DNA of 47,791 nt from an uncultured Croceitalea sp. (GTDB lineage: Bacteria > Bacteroidota > Bacteroidia > Flavobacteriales > Flavobacteriaceae): the NCBI GenBank assembly GCA_947494805.1, contig CANLWK010000012.1:1-47791 (forward strand), given 5' to 3'. Under the pieces are notes generated by a model that searched no databases, was not told the origin of the DNA, and was given only the letters and a program-made list of their open reading frames with translations. Below, one piece after another: positions 36,358-45,900 of the stretch. How positions within the stretch are numbered: position 1 is the first letter of the stretch; the number at the start of each line of letters is the position of its first letter. The position numbers and the translations under genes were made by a program.

Positions 36358-37073
36358 TACTTGCGTTTTTGTGATTCCATCCAATTGTACAACGCTTCCG
36401 TTGTATAAGCTCTGCTCCATGAATTGTGACCAACACCTTCATAACGCGTATATTGTACGTCATAACCCATTTCTTTGAGTTTATCAACCATCTTATCTGA
36501 CTCTTCTACCGAAATAACCTCATCTTGATCACCATGAAAAACCCAAATAGGTAAATCTTTATCGACCCAATGGGCATAAGGTACCGGTGCCATCCCGCAG
36601 ACCACGGCCAATGCCGCCCACTTCTCAGGGTATTGCACCGCTAAGTCCCAAGCCGCACTGCCACCGCGACTCAAGCCAGTTAGATAGATTCGCTCAGGGT
36701 CCACTCGATTCTCTTGTATAATGGCATCCAAGAGTTGATTGACCGCTTGAATGTTCCACCATTTGCGTTTATGGGGGTTTTGAGGCGCCAACACTAAAAA
36801 CGGAAACTCTTTACCCTCTACCAACAATTTCGGTGGTCCATTTCTTTTAATTTCGTCCAACTCGCCGCCAGATTCACCACCACCATGTAGAAATAACAAC
36901 AAACCAAAATCTTTGTTTTTAGCAGTGTCATAGTTTTGTGGATAGTACAGGTAGTAAGACAAGTTCTCTTCAGTTACCGTCTGTAACTCTCCATCTATCA
37001 AGCGGCTTTGACCAGCACACGAGTAAATGGCAATGGCCGTACAGCACAAAAAAAATGATTTTAGGTTCATCAT
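36357..37073 (-). CDS. Alpha/beta-hydrolase, secreted PHB depolymerase/esterase-like
   Basis: This protein has about 238 residues. I chose ATG 37073 because it overlaps the TGA of the nucleotidase gene (ATGATGA); the next ATG at 37070 is also possible. A hydrophobic lipoprotein-like signal ends in YSCAG. Catalytic features are LLLFLHGGGESGG (oxyanion loop), GLSRGGSAAWDLA (nucleophile Ser in GxSxG), FHGDQDEVI (acid) and GVGHNSW (His). The pattern is that of Esterase_PHB / prolyl-oligopeptidase-like enzymes such as those acting on carbohydrate esters. The substrate is unknown. It is the middle gene of a tight trio with a nucleotidase and a D-Ala-D-Ala dipeptidase. Confidence 0.86.
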   Translation of the reverse strand: MMNLKSFFLCCTAIAIYSCAGQSRLIDGELQTVTEENLSYYLYYPQNYDTAKNKDFGLLLFLHGGGESGGELDEIKRNGPPKLLVEGKEFPFLVLAPQNPHKRKWWNIQAVNQLLDAIIQENRVDPERIYLTGLSRGGSAAWDLAVQYPEKWAALAVVCGMAPVPYAHWVDKDLPIWVFHGDQDEVISVEESDKMVDKLKEMGYDVQYTRYEGVGHNSWSRAYTTEALYNWMESQKRK

Positions 37074-37591
37074 AGTAATTTTTTGGCAATATCTGACCAA
37101 GAATCCGCTCGCTCAAAACCATTGGTTTTGGTATTATGGGGCGAAGTAAACAAAATCGTTCGACCATCAAAGTTTTTGAGGTTGTAACTTCTATCATCAA
37201 TCAAAACATCACCCTTTAGTATGTGTTTATCACCACAAAGTATTCTATTTTGCCATGGGATAAATGGAAAAAACTCATCTAACCAATCTGACTTTTCAAG
37301 TAGCGAATTCGGAAACTGCATCGCGGCCGAAGCAATATACACCTCATGCCTTTCAACTAATTTTGACAACACTTCTTGACTATCAGGTATTACTTTTAAA
37401 TCCCGAAAATAACCCACTTGCCATGCATGGGCTTTTACACTTTTTTGGTGTGCCTCGGGTACGCATTGCCAAAAATCTCTACCGCTACAGTCCTCTTTTT
37501 TATGTAGAATGCCGTAATCATTGTAGTAAATGTCCAAATGGGCCTGGTACGTGTCAGCGATTACCTCATCCATATCAACAAAAATGGTCAT
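37070..37591 (-). CDS. 5'(3')-deoxyribonucleotidase-like HAD phosphatase
   Basis: This 173-residue protein has HAD motif I DMDEVIAD (residues 6-13), motif II around YIASAAM and motif III/IV with VLIDDRSYNL. The order and the IFVDMDEVIADTY start fit the NT5C-type 5'-nucleotidase family (PF06941). It would dephosphorylate nucleoside monophosphates in the cytoplasm. It begins 65 bases after xylA on the same strand and its end overlaps the hydrolase start. It may therefore be co-transcribed with the xylose genes, though no functional link is known. Confidence 0.87.
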   Translation of the reverse strand: MTIFVDMDEVIADTYQAHLDIYYNDYGILHKKEDCSGRDFWQCVPEAHQKSVKAHAWQVGYFRDLKVIPDSQEVLSKLVERHEVYIASAAMQFPNSLLEKSDWLDEFFPFIPWQNRILCGDKHILKGDVLIDDRSYNLKNFDGRTILFTSPHNTKTNGFERADSWSDIAKKLL

Positions 37592-37656
37592 AAAGCTTCT
37601 TTTTTATGAAGTACGTTAAAAACAATTGAAATCAGAAACTATTTAGAAAGACTTAA

Positions 37657-38982
37657 CTAGCTGTACTGATTTAAAATATTCTCAAACAACTCTTGCTTGC
37701 CACTGGTCTGTTTTGGTTCTCCGTTTTCGTTGGCATAAGCGTACAAATCGGTCAATGAAAGTTTACCTGCCACAAAATCAGCACCCTTTCCTGAATCGAA
37801 CGAACCATATCGTTTACCCAACAAATCTTCAAAAGGTGATTTCTGTATAATGGCATCGGCCAACAACAGGGCTCTGGCAAACGTATCTGCCCCACCAATG
37901 TGCGCTAAGAAAATATCTTCTAAATCAGTAGAATTACGCCGTGTTTTGGCGTCAAAATTGATTCCTCCACCTTGTAGTCCGCCAGATTTTAAAAACACCA
38001 ACATCGCCTCGGCCGTTTCCAAAAAATTGTTTGGAAACTGGTCCGTATCCCAACCATTCTGATAGTCACCGCGGTTGGCATCAACACTACCGAGCATACC
38101 GGCATTGGCAGCCACTTGCAGTTCATGTTGAAACGTATGCTGGGCCAAAGTAGCATGGTTCACTTCAATATTCAATTTGAAATCATCTTGTAGTCCGTAC
38201 TCGCGAATGGTATTAATTGAAGTCGCCGCATCAAAATCGTATTGGTGTTTTGTAGGCTCCATAGGCTTGGGTTCAATAAAGAACGTACCTTTAAAACCCT
38301 GGCTACGTGCATAGTCTTTGGCCATATTCAAAAAACGGCCAATATTGTCTTGCTCTAACTTCATATTAGTATTTAAGAGGGACATATATCCTTCGCGCCC
38401 ACCCCAAAAAACATAGTTTTCTCCGTTTAGGGCGATTGTGGCATCTAAGGCAATTTTCACCTGAGCTCCAGCTCTCGCCACGACTTCAAAATCAGGATTT
38501 GATGCAGCACCATTCATATAACGGGGGTTCGAGAAACAATTTGAGGTACCCCAAAGAAGTTTAACACCCGAGGCCGATTGTTTTTCTTTGAGGTATGAAA
38601 CAATATGCTGAATTCGTTTTTCTGACTCTGCAAGTGTCGCTGCCTCATCTATCAAATCAAAATCATGAAAACAATAATATTCAAAACCCATTTTGGTAAT
38701 AAACTCAAAGGCAGCATCTGCTTTTTCTTCGGCCGCCCTATAAGGATCCGATGAAGTGGACCAAGGAAAGTGCTTTGTGCCAGGACCAAATGGGTCTCCG
38801 CCCGTACCACATAATGTATGCCAATAGGCCATGGCAAATTTGAAATGTGCTCGCATGGTTTTACCCGCAACCAACTGGTCAGGGTTGTAAAACTTATATG
38901 CCAAGGGATTATCTGAAGTCTTGCCTTCGTAGCTAATTTCTTCGATACCCTTGAAGTATTCTGTATTTCCTAAAAGTACCAT
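37657..38982 (-). CDS. xylA: Xylose isomerase (class II)
   Basis: This protein has 441 residues, the length of the longer class II enzymes. CFHDFDL at 104-110 carries catalytic His106 and Asp109; [10 protein letters not shown] is the family signature; [18 protein letters not shown] carries metal and substrate residues, and [15 protein letters not shown] the C-terminal Asp ligands. It converts D-xylose to D-xylulose in the cytoplasm. It follows xylB with 4 bases between, so both are made from one transcript. The class II form is usual in Bacteroidota. Confidence 0.97.
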   Translation of the reverse strand: MVLLGNTEYFKGIEEISYEGKTSDNPLAYKFYNPDQLVAGKTMRAHFKFAMAYWHTLCGTGGDPFGPGTKHFPWSTSSDPYRAAEEKADAAFEFITKMGFEYYCFHDFDLIDEAATLAESEKRIQHIVSYLKEKQSASGVKLLWGTSNCFSNPRYMNGAASNPDFEVVARAGAQVKIALDATIALNGENYVFWGGREGYMSLLNTNMKLEQDNIGRFLNMAKDYARSQGFKGTFFIEPKPMEPTKHQYDFDAATSINTIREYGLQDDFKLNIEVNHATLAQHTFQHELQVAANAGMLGSVDANRGDYQNGWDTDQFPNNFLETAEAMLVFLKSGGLQGGGINFDAKTRRNSTDLEDIFLAHIGGADTFARALLLADAIIQKSPFEDLLGKRYGSFDSGKGADFVAGKLSLTDLYAYANENGEPKQTSGKQELFENILNQYS

Positions 38983-38986
38983 GTAG

Positions 38987-40471
38987 TTACTTGTTGTTTA
39001 ACATTGATTCGAGTTGTTTTTTCCAGTCTTGATATGCCTTTTGATAGGGCATGTTATCAGACTTTGGTTTATACGTTTGCACATGGTCATTTTTCATATA
39101 GGTCGAAAAAGTACTATGTCCGTTTTCGTTGATCGTACATGCTCTAGCAGCTCCCACAGCCCCAGTAGTATCATAGATTTCAATTTGACTGTTCGTCAAT
39201 GTTGCAATTGTTGTTGAAAACAGTGCTGACCGAAAAAGGTTATCGTTTCCAGCCCTTATAATGTTCATCTCAATACCGTCAGATTGCATGATTTCCATTC
39301 CATAGACAAAAGCAAAAGCAATACCCTCTAGTGCTGCCCTACACAAATGTGCTTTAGTGTGTCGGTTTAAGTTCAGGTTAAGTATTTGGGTGCCTACTTC
39401 GGTATTCTTGAGCATACGTTCGGCACCATTGCCGAATGGGACAATGCGAACGCCTTCAGCCCCTATAGCAACCGAGTTCGCAAGTTGATTCATGGTGTCG
39501 TATGAAGAAACATCAAGATTGTTCAAAAGCCATCGGTATTGAATTCCTGCTCCATTGATACATAACAGTTTACCGATTATTTGTTTCTCTTGCTCGCCAT
39601 AATTGACGTGGGCAAAATTATTGACTCTGGCAGTCTCCTTGACCGACAGGTTTTCTGTAATGGCATAAACCACGCCAGAGGTCCCACCGGTGGCAGCAAT
39701 CTCGCCGGGTTGAAATACATTTAATGAAAGTGCATTGTTGGGCTGGTCTCCTGCTCTATACAAAATAGGGGTTCCTGAACGTAATCCGCATTGAGATGCT
39801 CCCTCTTGAGATAATGTCCCCTGATGGCCAAAGGTATTGGTCAGATCGGGAATCAATGCCTCAGGAATTTCAAAATAATCCAAAAGAGGTTTTGAGACTT
39901 TATCATTTTTGAAATCCCAAAAAATGCCCTCTGAAAGTCCAGAAATAGTTGTATTGACAGTCCCAGTCATTCGAAAAGCAATATAGTCCCCTGGAAGCAT
40001 GAACTTATCAACCTTTTCAAAATTCGCTGGTTCATTGCGCTTTACCCAAGCCAATTTAGAGGCCGTAAAATTCCCGGGAGAATTCAACAAATGTTCATCG
40101 CAATACTGGGTACCTAGATCCTCGTAGGCCAAATCTCCGGCGTCCACTGCACGGCTATCACACCAAATAATAGCGTTTCGCAAAACCTCTCCTGATTTAT
40201 TGACCAACACCAATCCATGCATTTGATAAGCAATACCAATCCCTAGTATTTCGTCTTCTGACAAATCATGCTCCCGTTTAAGTCTTGAAATACCATTACA
40301 TGCATGTTTCCACCAAATATCAGGATCTTGTTCGGCCCATCCGATTTGAGGTGCCTGTATCGGCATTTCTTCTTCAGGTTCTTGAAGCACAGCCATTTTC
40401 TTCCCGGTAGCACTGTCAACAAGTGCTATTTTGATGGATGAACTTCCTAAATCGATGCCTAAATAATACAT
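38987..40471 (-). CDS. xylB: Xylulokinase (FGGY family)
   Basis: This 494-residue FGGY-family kinase has [18 protein letters not shown] (residues 2-19) as the phosphate-binding strand, [26 protein letters not shown] (the MHGLV substrate motif of xylulokinase), and [11 protein letters not shown] for the ATP site. It phosphorylates D-xylulose to xylulose 5-phosphate, which enters the pentose phosphate pathway. It is the first gene of the xylB-xylA unit. No xylose transporter or regulator is in the window; import is presumably encoded elsewhere. Confidence 0.95.
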   Translation of the reverse strand: MYYLGIDLGSSSIKIALVDSATGKKMAVLQEPEEEMPIQAPQIGWAEQDPDIWWKHACNGISRLKREHDLSEDEILGIGIAYQMHGLVLVNKSGEVLRNAIIWCDSRAVDAGDLAYEDLGTQYCDEHLLNSPGNFTASKLAWVKRNEPANFEKVDKFMLPGDYIAFRMTGTVNTTISGLSEGIFWDFKNDKVSKPLLDYFEIPEALIPDLTNTFGHQGTLSQEGASQCGLRSGTPILYRAGDQPNNALSLNVFQPGEIAATGGTSGVVYAITENLSVKETARVNNFAHVNYGEQEKQIIGKLLCINGAGIQYRWLLNNLDVSSYDTMNQLANSVAIGAEGVRIVPFGNGAERMLKNTEVGTQILNLNLNRHTKAHLCRAALEGIAFAFVYGMEIMQSDGIEMNIIRAGNDNLFRSALFSTTIATLTNSQIEIYDTTGAVGAARACTINENGHSTFSTYMKNDHVQTYKPKSDNMPYQKAYQDWKKQLESMLNNK

Positions 40472-40550
40472 TCAATGATATCTTTTGGAACTTGTATAAA
40501 TGTAAGAAATGTTTAGTCCTTTAATTCTTCTTAGTGGTATGCAAATGCCT

Positions 40551-40790
40551 TTAAATTTCCAGAAAATCATCTAACTCTTTGATAGTAGGGTTCTTCACAT
40601 GTTTATTGCCTTTTACAACCGTAGGAAACTTTAGTTTACCTTCATATAAACTACGAACAAAGGTTTCAGCCTCAGTATCGATATCGACATTAAAATCTTC
40701 AAATTCAATCCATTTCGATTGCATGTAGTTTCTCAGTGCGGCCGATTTCATGCACCAATCGGTACCAAACAATTTTATGGTTTCGCTCAT
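40551..40790 (-). CDS. Small glutaredoxin-like protein with CxxS centre
   Basis: This 79-residue protein reads as a short Grx/thioredoxin-like fold: IKLFGTDWCMKSAALRNYM, with the active-site motif CMKS (CxxS, monothiol-type), an acidic middle, and FPTVV with the cis-Pro facing the cysteine. Its ATG overlaps the stop of the antiporter (ATGA), giving translational coupling. With bacillithiol implied by bshA, it may act as a bacilliredoxin-like partner; that is inference. It could regulate the antiporter by redox state, as glutathione does for KefB/KefC. Confidence 0.85.
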   Translation of the reverse strand: MSETIKLFGTDWCMKSAALRNYMQSKWIEFEDFNVDIDTEAETFVRSLYEGKLKFPTVVKGNKHVKNPTIKELDDFLEI

Positions 40791-41965
40791 ATTTTTATTT
40801 TTAGCTTACCCAATAGGGTATGTGCATTTTCTGCATTGGCAACAAAAAATGGGGTCAATGACATCAAGATAATCGATACCGCCAGAAAGATTTGGTAATT
40901 ATTCTCACTGATCAATTGGTACTCTAAGCCGCTTTGTGCCAGAACAAAAGAGAATTCCCCTATTTGGGCGATGGAAACCCCTACGGCCAAGGCCGTTTTC
41001 CATTCAAGTCTCATTACCTTCACAGCAAGAATACCCGCCGCTGCTTTTACCGTAAATGCGAATACGGTCCAAAATACGATCCAACCGAAATCGGTCAGAA
41101 ATATCTGGTAATTGAGCAGCATTCCCATCGAAATAAAAAAGAAACTCATAAATACGTATCGAAAGGGCAGAAAACAACTGATCGCCATATGATTGTATTC
41201 GGTTTCAGCAATGATAAGGCCTGCAATAAAGGCGCCCAATGCAAGTGATAGGCCCAATTGCTCGGTCAAGAGGGCAATACCTGTCACCAAAAAAACCGTG
41301 GCAATTAAAAATACCTCTTGGCTCTGTATCCGCATTACTGTTTTTAGGAAATACGGAATGATGTACCGGGCCAATAAAAAAGCGATACCACCCATTAAAA
41401 CCAACTTGCCCAGCAACCAGCCCAACGCTGTTACGGGGTCTTCGCCCACACCGGCCAAAATGGGGGTAAACAGCATTAGGGGAACAATCATAATATCTTG
41501 AAAGAGCAAGACAGCCAAAACAAACTTGCCGTGCGGAGTGGCAATCTTGTTTTTATCTTGTAACGTTTTAACAACAATGGCCGTGCTGCTCAAGGCATAC
41601 AAAAAGCCCCAGAAAATACTTTCTTGTGTTGAGGGCCGCATTAACAGCCATATCAAGCTTGCGGTCAAAACAATGGTAAAAACCACCTGTGCACTGCCAC
41701 CGCCAAGAACATAATTCTTGATTTTTTTTAGATTGGCAAAAGAGAATTCCAGACCAACTGTAAACAACAGTAAAATGATGCCTATTTCGGCATAGACCTG
41801 TACCTCATCCATATCGGCAAAATAGCTCGACGTATTCGGACTCAATAGGACGCCCGTAATCAGGTATCCAATTATGTATCTTATTTTTAAGAATTTACAA
41901 ATTATAATAACTGCTGTGGCGACACCGAATATCGCACAAATGTTGATTAAAATGTGATGCTCCAT
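40787..41965 (-). CDS. CPA2-type cation:proton antiporter (KefB/NapA-like)
   Basis: From ATG 41965 this is 392 residues. An upstream TTG at 41989 would add only MATALFLN and is less likely. The sequence is almost wholly membrane segments, with FLKIRYIIGYLITGVLLSPN near the start, EIGIILLLFTVGLEFSFANL (family hallmark), SSTAIVVKTLQDKN, LALGAFIAGLIIAETEYNHM, and QIGEFSFVLAQSGL near the C-terminus. These match PF00999 sodium/potassium:proton exchangers. It lacks the C-terminal TrkA-N domain of KefB/KefC, so cytosolic gating would need a separate protein; the coupled redoxin gene is a candidate. The ion specificity cannot be read from this sequence. Confidence 0.9.
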   Translation of the reverse strand: MEHHILINICAIFGVATAVIIICKFLKIRYIIGYLITGVLLSPNTSSYFADMDEVQVYAEIGIILLLFTVGLEFSFANLKKIKNYVLGGGSAQVVFTIVLTASLIWLLMRPSTQESIFWGFLYALSSTAIVVKTLQDKNKIATPHGKFVLAVLLFQDIMIVPLMLFTPILAGVGEDPVTALGWLLGKLVLMGGIAFLLARYIIPYFLKTVMRIQSQEVFLIATVFLVTGIALLTEQLGLSLALGAFIAGLIIAETEYNHMAISCFLPFRYVFMSFFFISMGMLLNYQIFLTDFGWIVFWTVFAFTVKAAAGILAVKVMRLEWKTALAVGVSIAQIGEFSFVLAQSGLEYQLISENNYQIFLAVSIILMSLTPFFVANAENAHTLLGKLKIKI

Positions 41966-42131
41966 ATTTAAAAAAAGTGCTGTTGCCAACTCACTTGCTT
42001 ACCAGTCAAAAGATACAGAATTTTTGGTGTATAAAATGGAACAAAAAATGATAATTATGTTTAGTGGCTTAGTAGAAATTGCTTTATAAAGAGCCAGTTT
42101 CACCGGCTGAAATCAATAGTGCATAATCTTA

Positions 42132-42518
42132 TCAATCCCTAAACCTTGGTTTCTTGCGAAAAACCATGCCCGTTCGTACCCGAGAGGTACTGTTTGATAT
42201 CCAAGAAGGATAAGCATTAACAAACTCGTATCCCAATTCCGACATCTTATTCAACAAATCAATTTGGTTCTTCAAATTCAACTTTTTTCTGTCGGCAAAC
42301 ATACTTTCCAGTTCTGTTAGAGCCACATCATGGACAGAGCCTTTACTTTCGATTACAGGTAGTATCCCTCCTGAAATTCCTCGAGCTTCAGAGCTAATAA
42401 TAATATATTCTGGTAAGTCATCAACATGAATCTCTGTGGAGCTTGCTGTCAGTGCTTGAGCCGACACCGCAACTGTGCAACTTACCAATAGGGCCATTAA
42501 AACTATGTGTCTCTTCAT
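42132..42518 (-). CDS. Small secreted protein of unknown function
   Basis: This 128-residue protein has a clear signal peptide (HIVLMALLVSCTVAVSAQA) and a mature part of about 108 residues. Its C-terminal half (LLNKMSELGYEFVNAYPSW ... TGMVFRKKPRF) has the shape of DUF4177-like proteins, in which a helix with LG-E-GWE is followed by a strand ending in FRK. I do not recognise a family with confidence. It stands alone on the minus strand, 480 bases before the divergent giant repeat protein. Confidence 0.75.
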   Translation of the reverse strand: MKRHIVLMALLVSCTVAVSAQALTASSTEIHVDDLPEYIIISSEARGISGGILPVIESKGSVHDVALTELESMFADRKKLNLKNQIDLLNKMSELGYEFVNAYPSWISNSTSRVRTGMVFRKKPRFRD

Positions 42519-42997
42519 TTCTTCATTGATTTATGGGTTGATATCGGTTAACAAAAAAGCAACAATCTTTATGCCAGACGTATGAGAATAAGGAGGTTTT
42601 GAAGTATTTAACTAAACATTGGCTGTTCCAGAGAATCTTGGAACTTCAATTGAGCTCAGAACAGTTGTCGTCAATTGCAATTGTTCTTAGGCTACGACCC
42701 AATCTACTTTCAGCAGCAGCAACCTCTGGGTCACTTTAAGTTTTAATAAATCTAAAATTACTCGCTCCTTCAGGAAAACATAAGGCAACAGAGCCTTCAA
42801 ATAATAAAAACGGAGAATTTTTGCATGTCTGTGATATGTTAGCGACGCTGTACATATAGTATCACCTGTTTACCTTTCATCGAATATTCCTTATTTGACA
42901 ACAGCTTATCGACGAATGACAACAAATAATATTCGTGCGCATTATTATATGATATGTTTGAATATTCCTACAAAATATGTAATCTAAAAACTATAAT
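42519..42997. other. Gene-free interval upstream of the giant repeat protein
   Basis: In 479 bases I see no complete gene. A minus-strand ORF of 39 codons (42855-42736, starting MYSVANISQTCK) is followed in the same frame by 29 more open codons to a stop at 42646-42648. This may be a decayed gene fragment or chance. The last 50 bases carry a promoter-like -7 element. The remainder is A/T-rich with no recognisable RNA gene. Confidence 0.6.
42953..42960 (+). promoter_or_regulatory. Candidate -7 element for the giant repeat protein gene
   Basis: TATGTTTG matches TAnnTTTG and would start transcription about 30 bases before the ATG at 42998. No good TTG -33 element is at the standard distance. 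Confidence 0.45.
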
Positions 42998-45900
42998 ATG
43001 GTTTTTGAAGGTAAACTGTTCAAACAATTCTTACTTTTCGGCACGTTCTTAATTCTAGGCTTGCCCCATATGTATTCACAAAACTGCTCTGTAAATGCAG
43101 GTATAGATGAAACCATATGTCAAAATATAACATCTTTCAATCTTTCTGGTTCAGCGACCGGTTTCATACAAGCGGGGCCTGTCTGGTCTCAAGTTGGAGG
43201 ACCTTCAGTACTAATAGATGACCCTGCCGATTTAAATACCTTGGTTACTGGCTTTATCGGTGGCAATACCTATACATTTAGATTATCAGCTGAGTGTACC
43301 GACGGTAGTACCCAATTTCAAGATATAAATATTTCAGTAGCACCCATCACCATAGCAGATGCTGGTACTGATTTAGCGTCGTGTCCAGACAACAGTGGCG
43401 GTCTGACCATATCAGGAAACACACCTTCGGGCATAGGGGAATCGGGTATTTGGTCAATCGAAGGAACCAATAATGCCGGTGTTACCATTAATTTTCCGAA
43501 CTCACCCACTTCTACCATTTCATTGGCAGAAGGCAACGCAGGTACCACAACTTTACGTTGGACCATTACAGGACCAGATTATGCCCCTGGTGAAAACTGC
43601 GAGTCATCTGATACCATTACAATAACCAATTATGGTGGTGCAGCACCAGTTTCGGCAGGTTCTGATCAGAACTTGGACAACTGTTATACCGTATCACAGT
43701 CTACTACAATGAATGCAAGTTTTGGCGGCAATAACCTGAACGGTCAAGTTGGTACATGGTCATTTGTGACCGGGCCAAGTACCCCTACTTTTTCCAATAC
43801 AAATAACAATCGCGCCACCGTTTCGAATCTTATCGAAGGAACCTATGTACTGCGTTGGTCGGTTTCAGGTCCCTGTGTCACTGGAGAAGATACCGTTAGC
43901 ATTGTCGTTGCTGAAGCGACGCAAGATATCTCAAACGCTTCTGTCGAGAGCGATAACATTCGCTTTTGCGACCCGAGTATAACCACAACAACACTTGTCG
44001 GATCCCAACCCCAGTTTGCAGGGGAAACCGTGGAGTGGACCCAAGTTTCAGGACCAACGGCAAACATCTTAAACCCGAATAGCACCTCAACACAAATTTC
44101 GGGCTTGGCCTCACCAAATTCATATGTTTTTAGATATACCATAACAAATGCCACAACATTGTGTACAGACAGTGAAGACGTGCGCATAAGATATTCACCC
44201 AATCCCATAGTCATAAGTGCAAATGGAGGTGATGACATATTCGCGGCATGTGGGGAAACTGAAGTAGATATCCCCTTCACCACTTCGGGCAATGGTACAA
44301 ATACCTATGCCATAGTAAGTGGCCCTACAGGTTCTACGCTAGTAGATCCCAACAATTTTCAAAATACCGGAAGTACGCCATTAGGCATTGACTTTGATAT
44401 CGAAGGAACCTATACCGTCTTATTTAGACGTGCCCTTAGTGGCTCGGTACAAACAGGTTGTGACGTAGCGACAGATGCAATAAATGTTACTATTTCATTG
44501 ACACCGACCAGTGCGAATGCCGGAACCGGACAAGTGCTGTCATGCAATGTAACCTCAACGTCATTAACCGGAAACGTGGTTTCGGTCGGTCAATCCTTAT
44601 GGTCTCAGGTGAATGGTCCCAATATAGCAACAATTGATAGTCCTTTTTCAAGAACTACCGGGGTTTCGGGACTTGTTCCCGGTGTGTACGAATTTCAATA
44701 CGCCGTATCTGGTGGTAACGTATGTTCTCCATCTGCTGAATCAACGGTAACCGTCAATGTTTCTTCCGATGCCCCCATTGTGGTGGACGCCGGTCCTGAC
44801 CAAAGCTTGGTCTGTTTTGGAGCCCCGGTTCAAATGAGCGGTGACGTGCCCCCAAACAGTCTCATTGGCACTTGGACAGTTGATAGTGAACCCGCAACGA
44901 CCACCGTAACTTTTTCTGACGAAAATGACCCAAACACATTGGTTTTCGGGCTTGATGAAGCCAACGAAACCTATGTTTTACGATGGACCATTGAAAATCC
45001 GAATGACAATACTTGCCCAGCGACAGGAAGCAATACCGTAACGGTCACCACAAGTGGCACACCAGGTCCTTCTTTAGCGGTTGCGGGACCAGATCAATGT
45101 TTAGCACCCGGCACAACGATAGTGAACTTGGCTGGTAATCAACCACAACCTGGAGAATCTGGTTTGTGGACCGCCGTTCCCAATACAGGTATTTCCTTTG
45201 CGGATGCCACCCAGTTTGATACAACGGCAAATCTATCTATTGAACAGAGTTATGTACTTACATGGACGCTTTCAAAAGCAGGGTGCCAGTCGACATTTGA
45301 CGAGGTTGAAATTACGGTAAATGTGCCTGCATCAGCAGATGCTGGCGCAGACCAAACTGCCTGCGCCAGTATTTTTACCATGGCAGCTACAAGTTCAACA
45401 GGGGTTGGTCAATGGACACAAGTATCTGGACCTGGGGGGTATACGATTGATGATGCCACCAGCCCAACCGCACAGTTTGATTTTTCATTTTCAGGACAGT
45501 ACATTTTCGAATGGACGGTGAACAATGGAAGCTGTTCCAATGATTCTGATCAAGTCACCCTTAACGTAGGTATCCCTCCTACCGTTGCTGCCGTTGGAAC
45601 TGACCAAACCGTTTGTTTATCAAATAGCGTCACGTTAACGGGTAATTCACTGATAAATCCTGCTGTCGAAACCGGTTATTGGACGGTATTGCCCGGCGCA
45701 CCCAACACCCCTACATTTATAGATATCAATGACCCAACGACCGATGTGAACAATTTGGTGTCGGGCAGTTACACCTTCCGTTGGACCATTACAGGCGATG
45801 CCAACTGTCCAACCACTTTTGCTGATTTGCAGATCGACGTATTTGCCCCCGCCGGAGTAGACGAAACATTGAACTTTTGTGAAGTTGACAATTTTCTACT

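Noticed and set aside
36358-36420. Longer N-terminus for the M15 peptidase
   Set aside because: It would bury the lipoprotein signal; the ATG at 36357 starts directly before it and overlaps the upstream stop.
42089-42107. Small hairpin AGCCGG/CTGGCT after the small secreted protein gene
   Set aside because: It has a short stem with a G-T pair and only a weak T-rich tail, so it is too weak to call a terminator.
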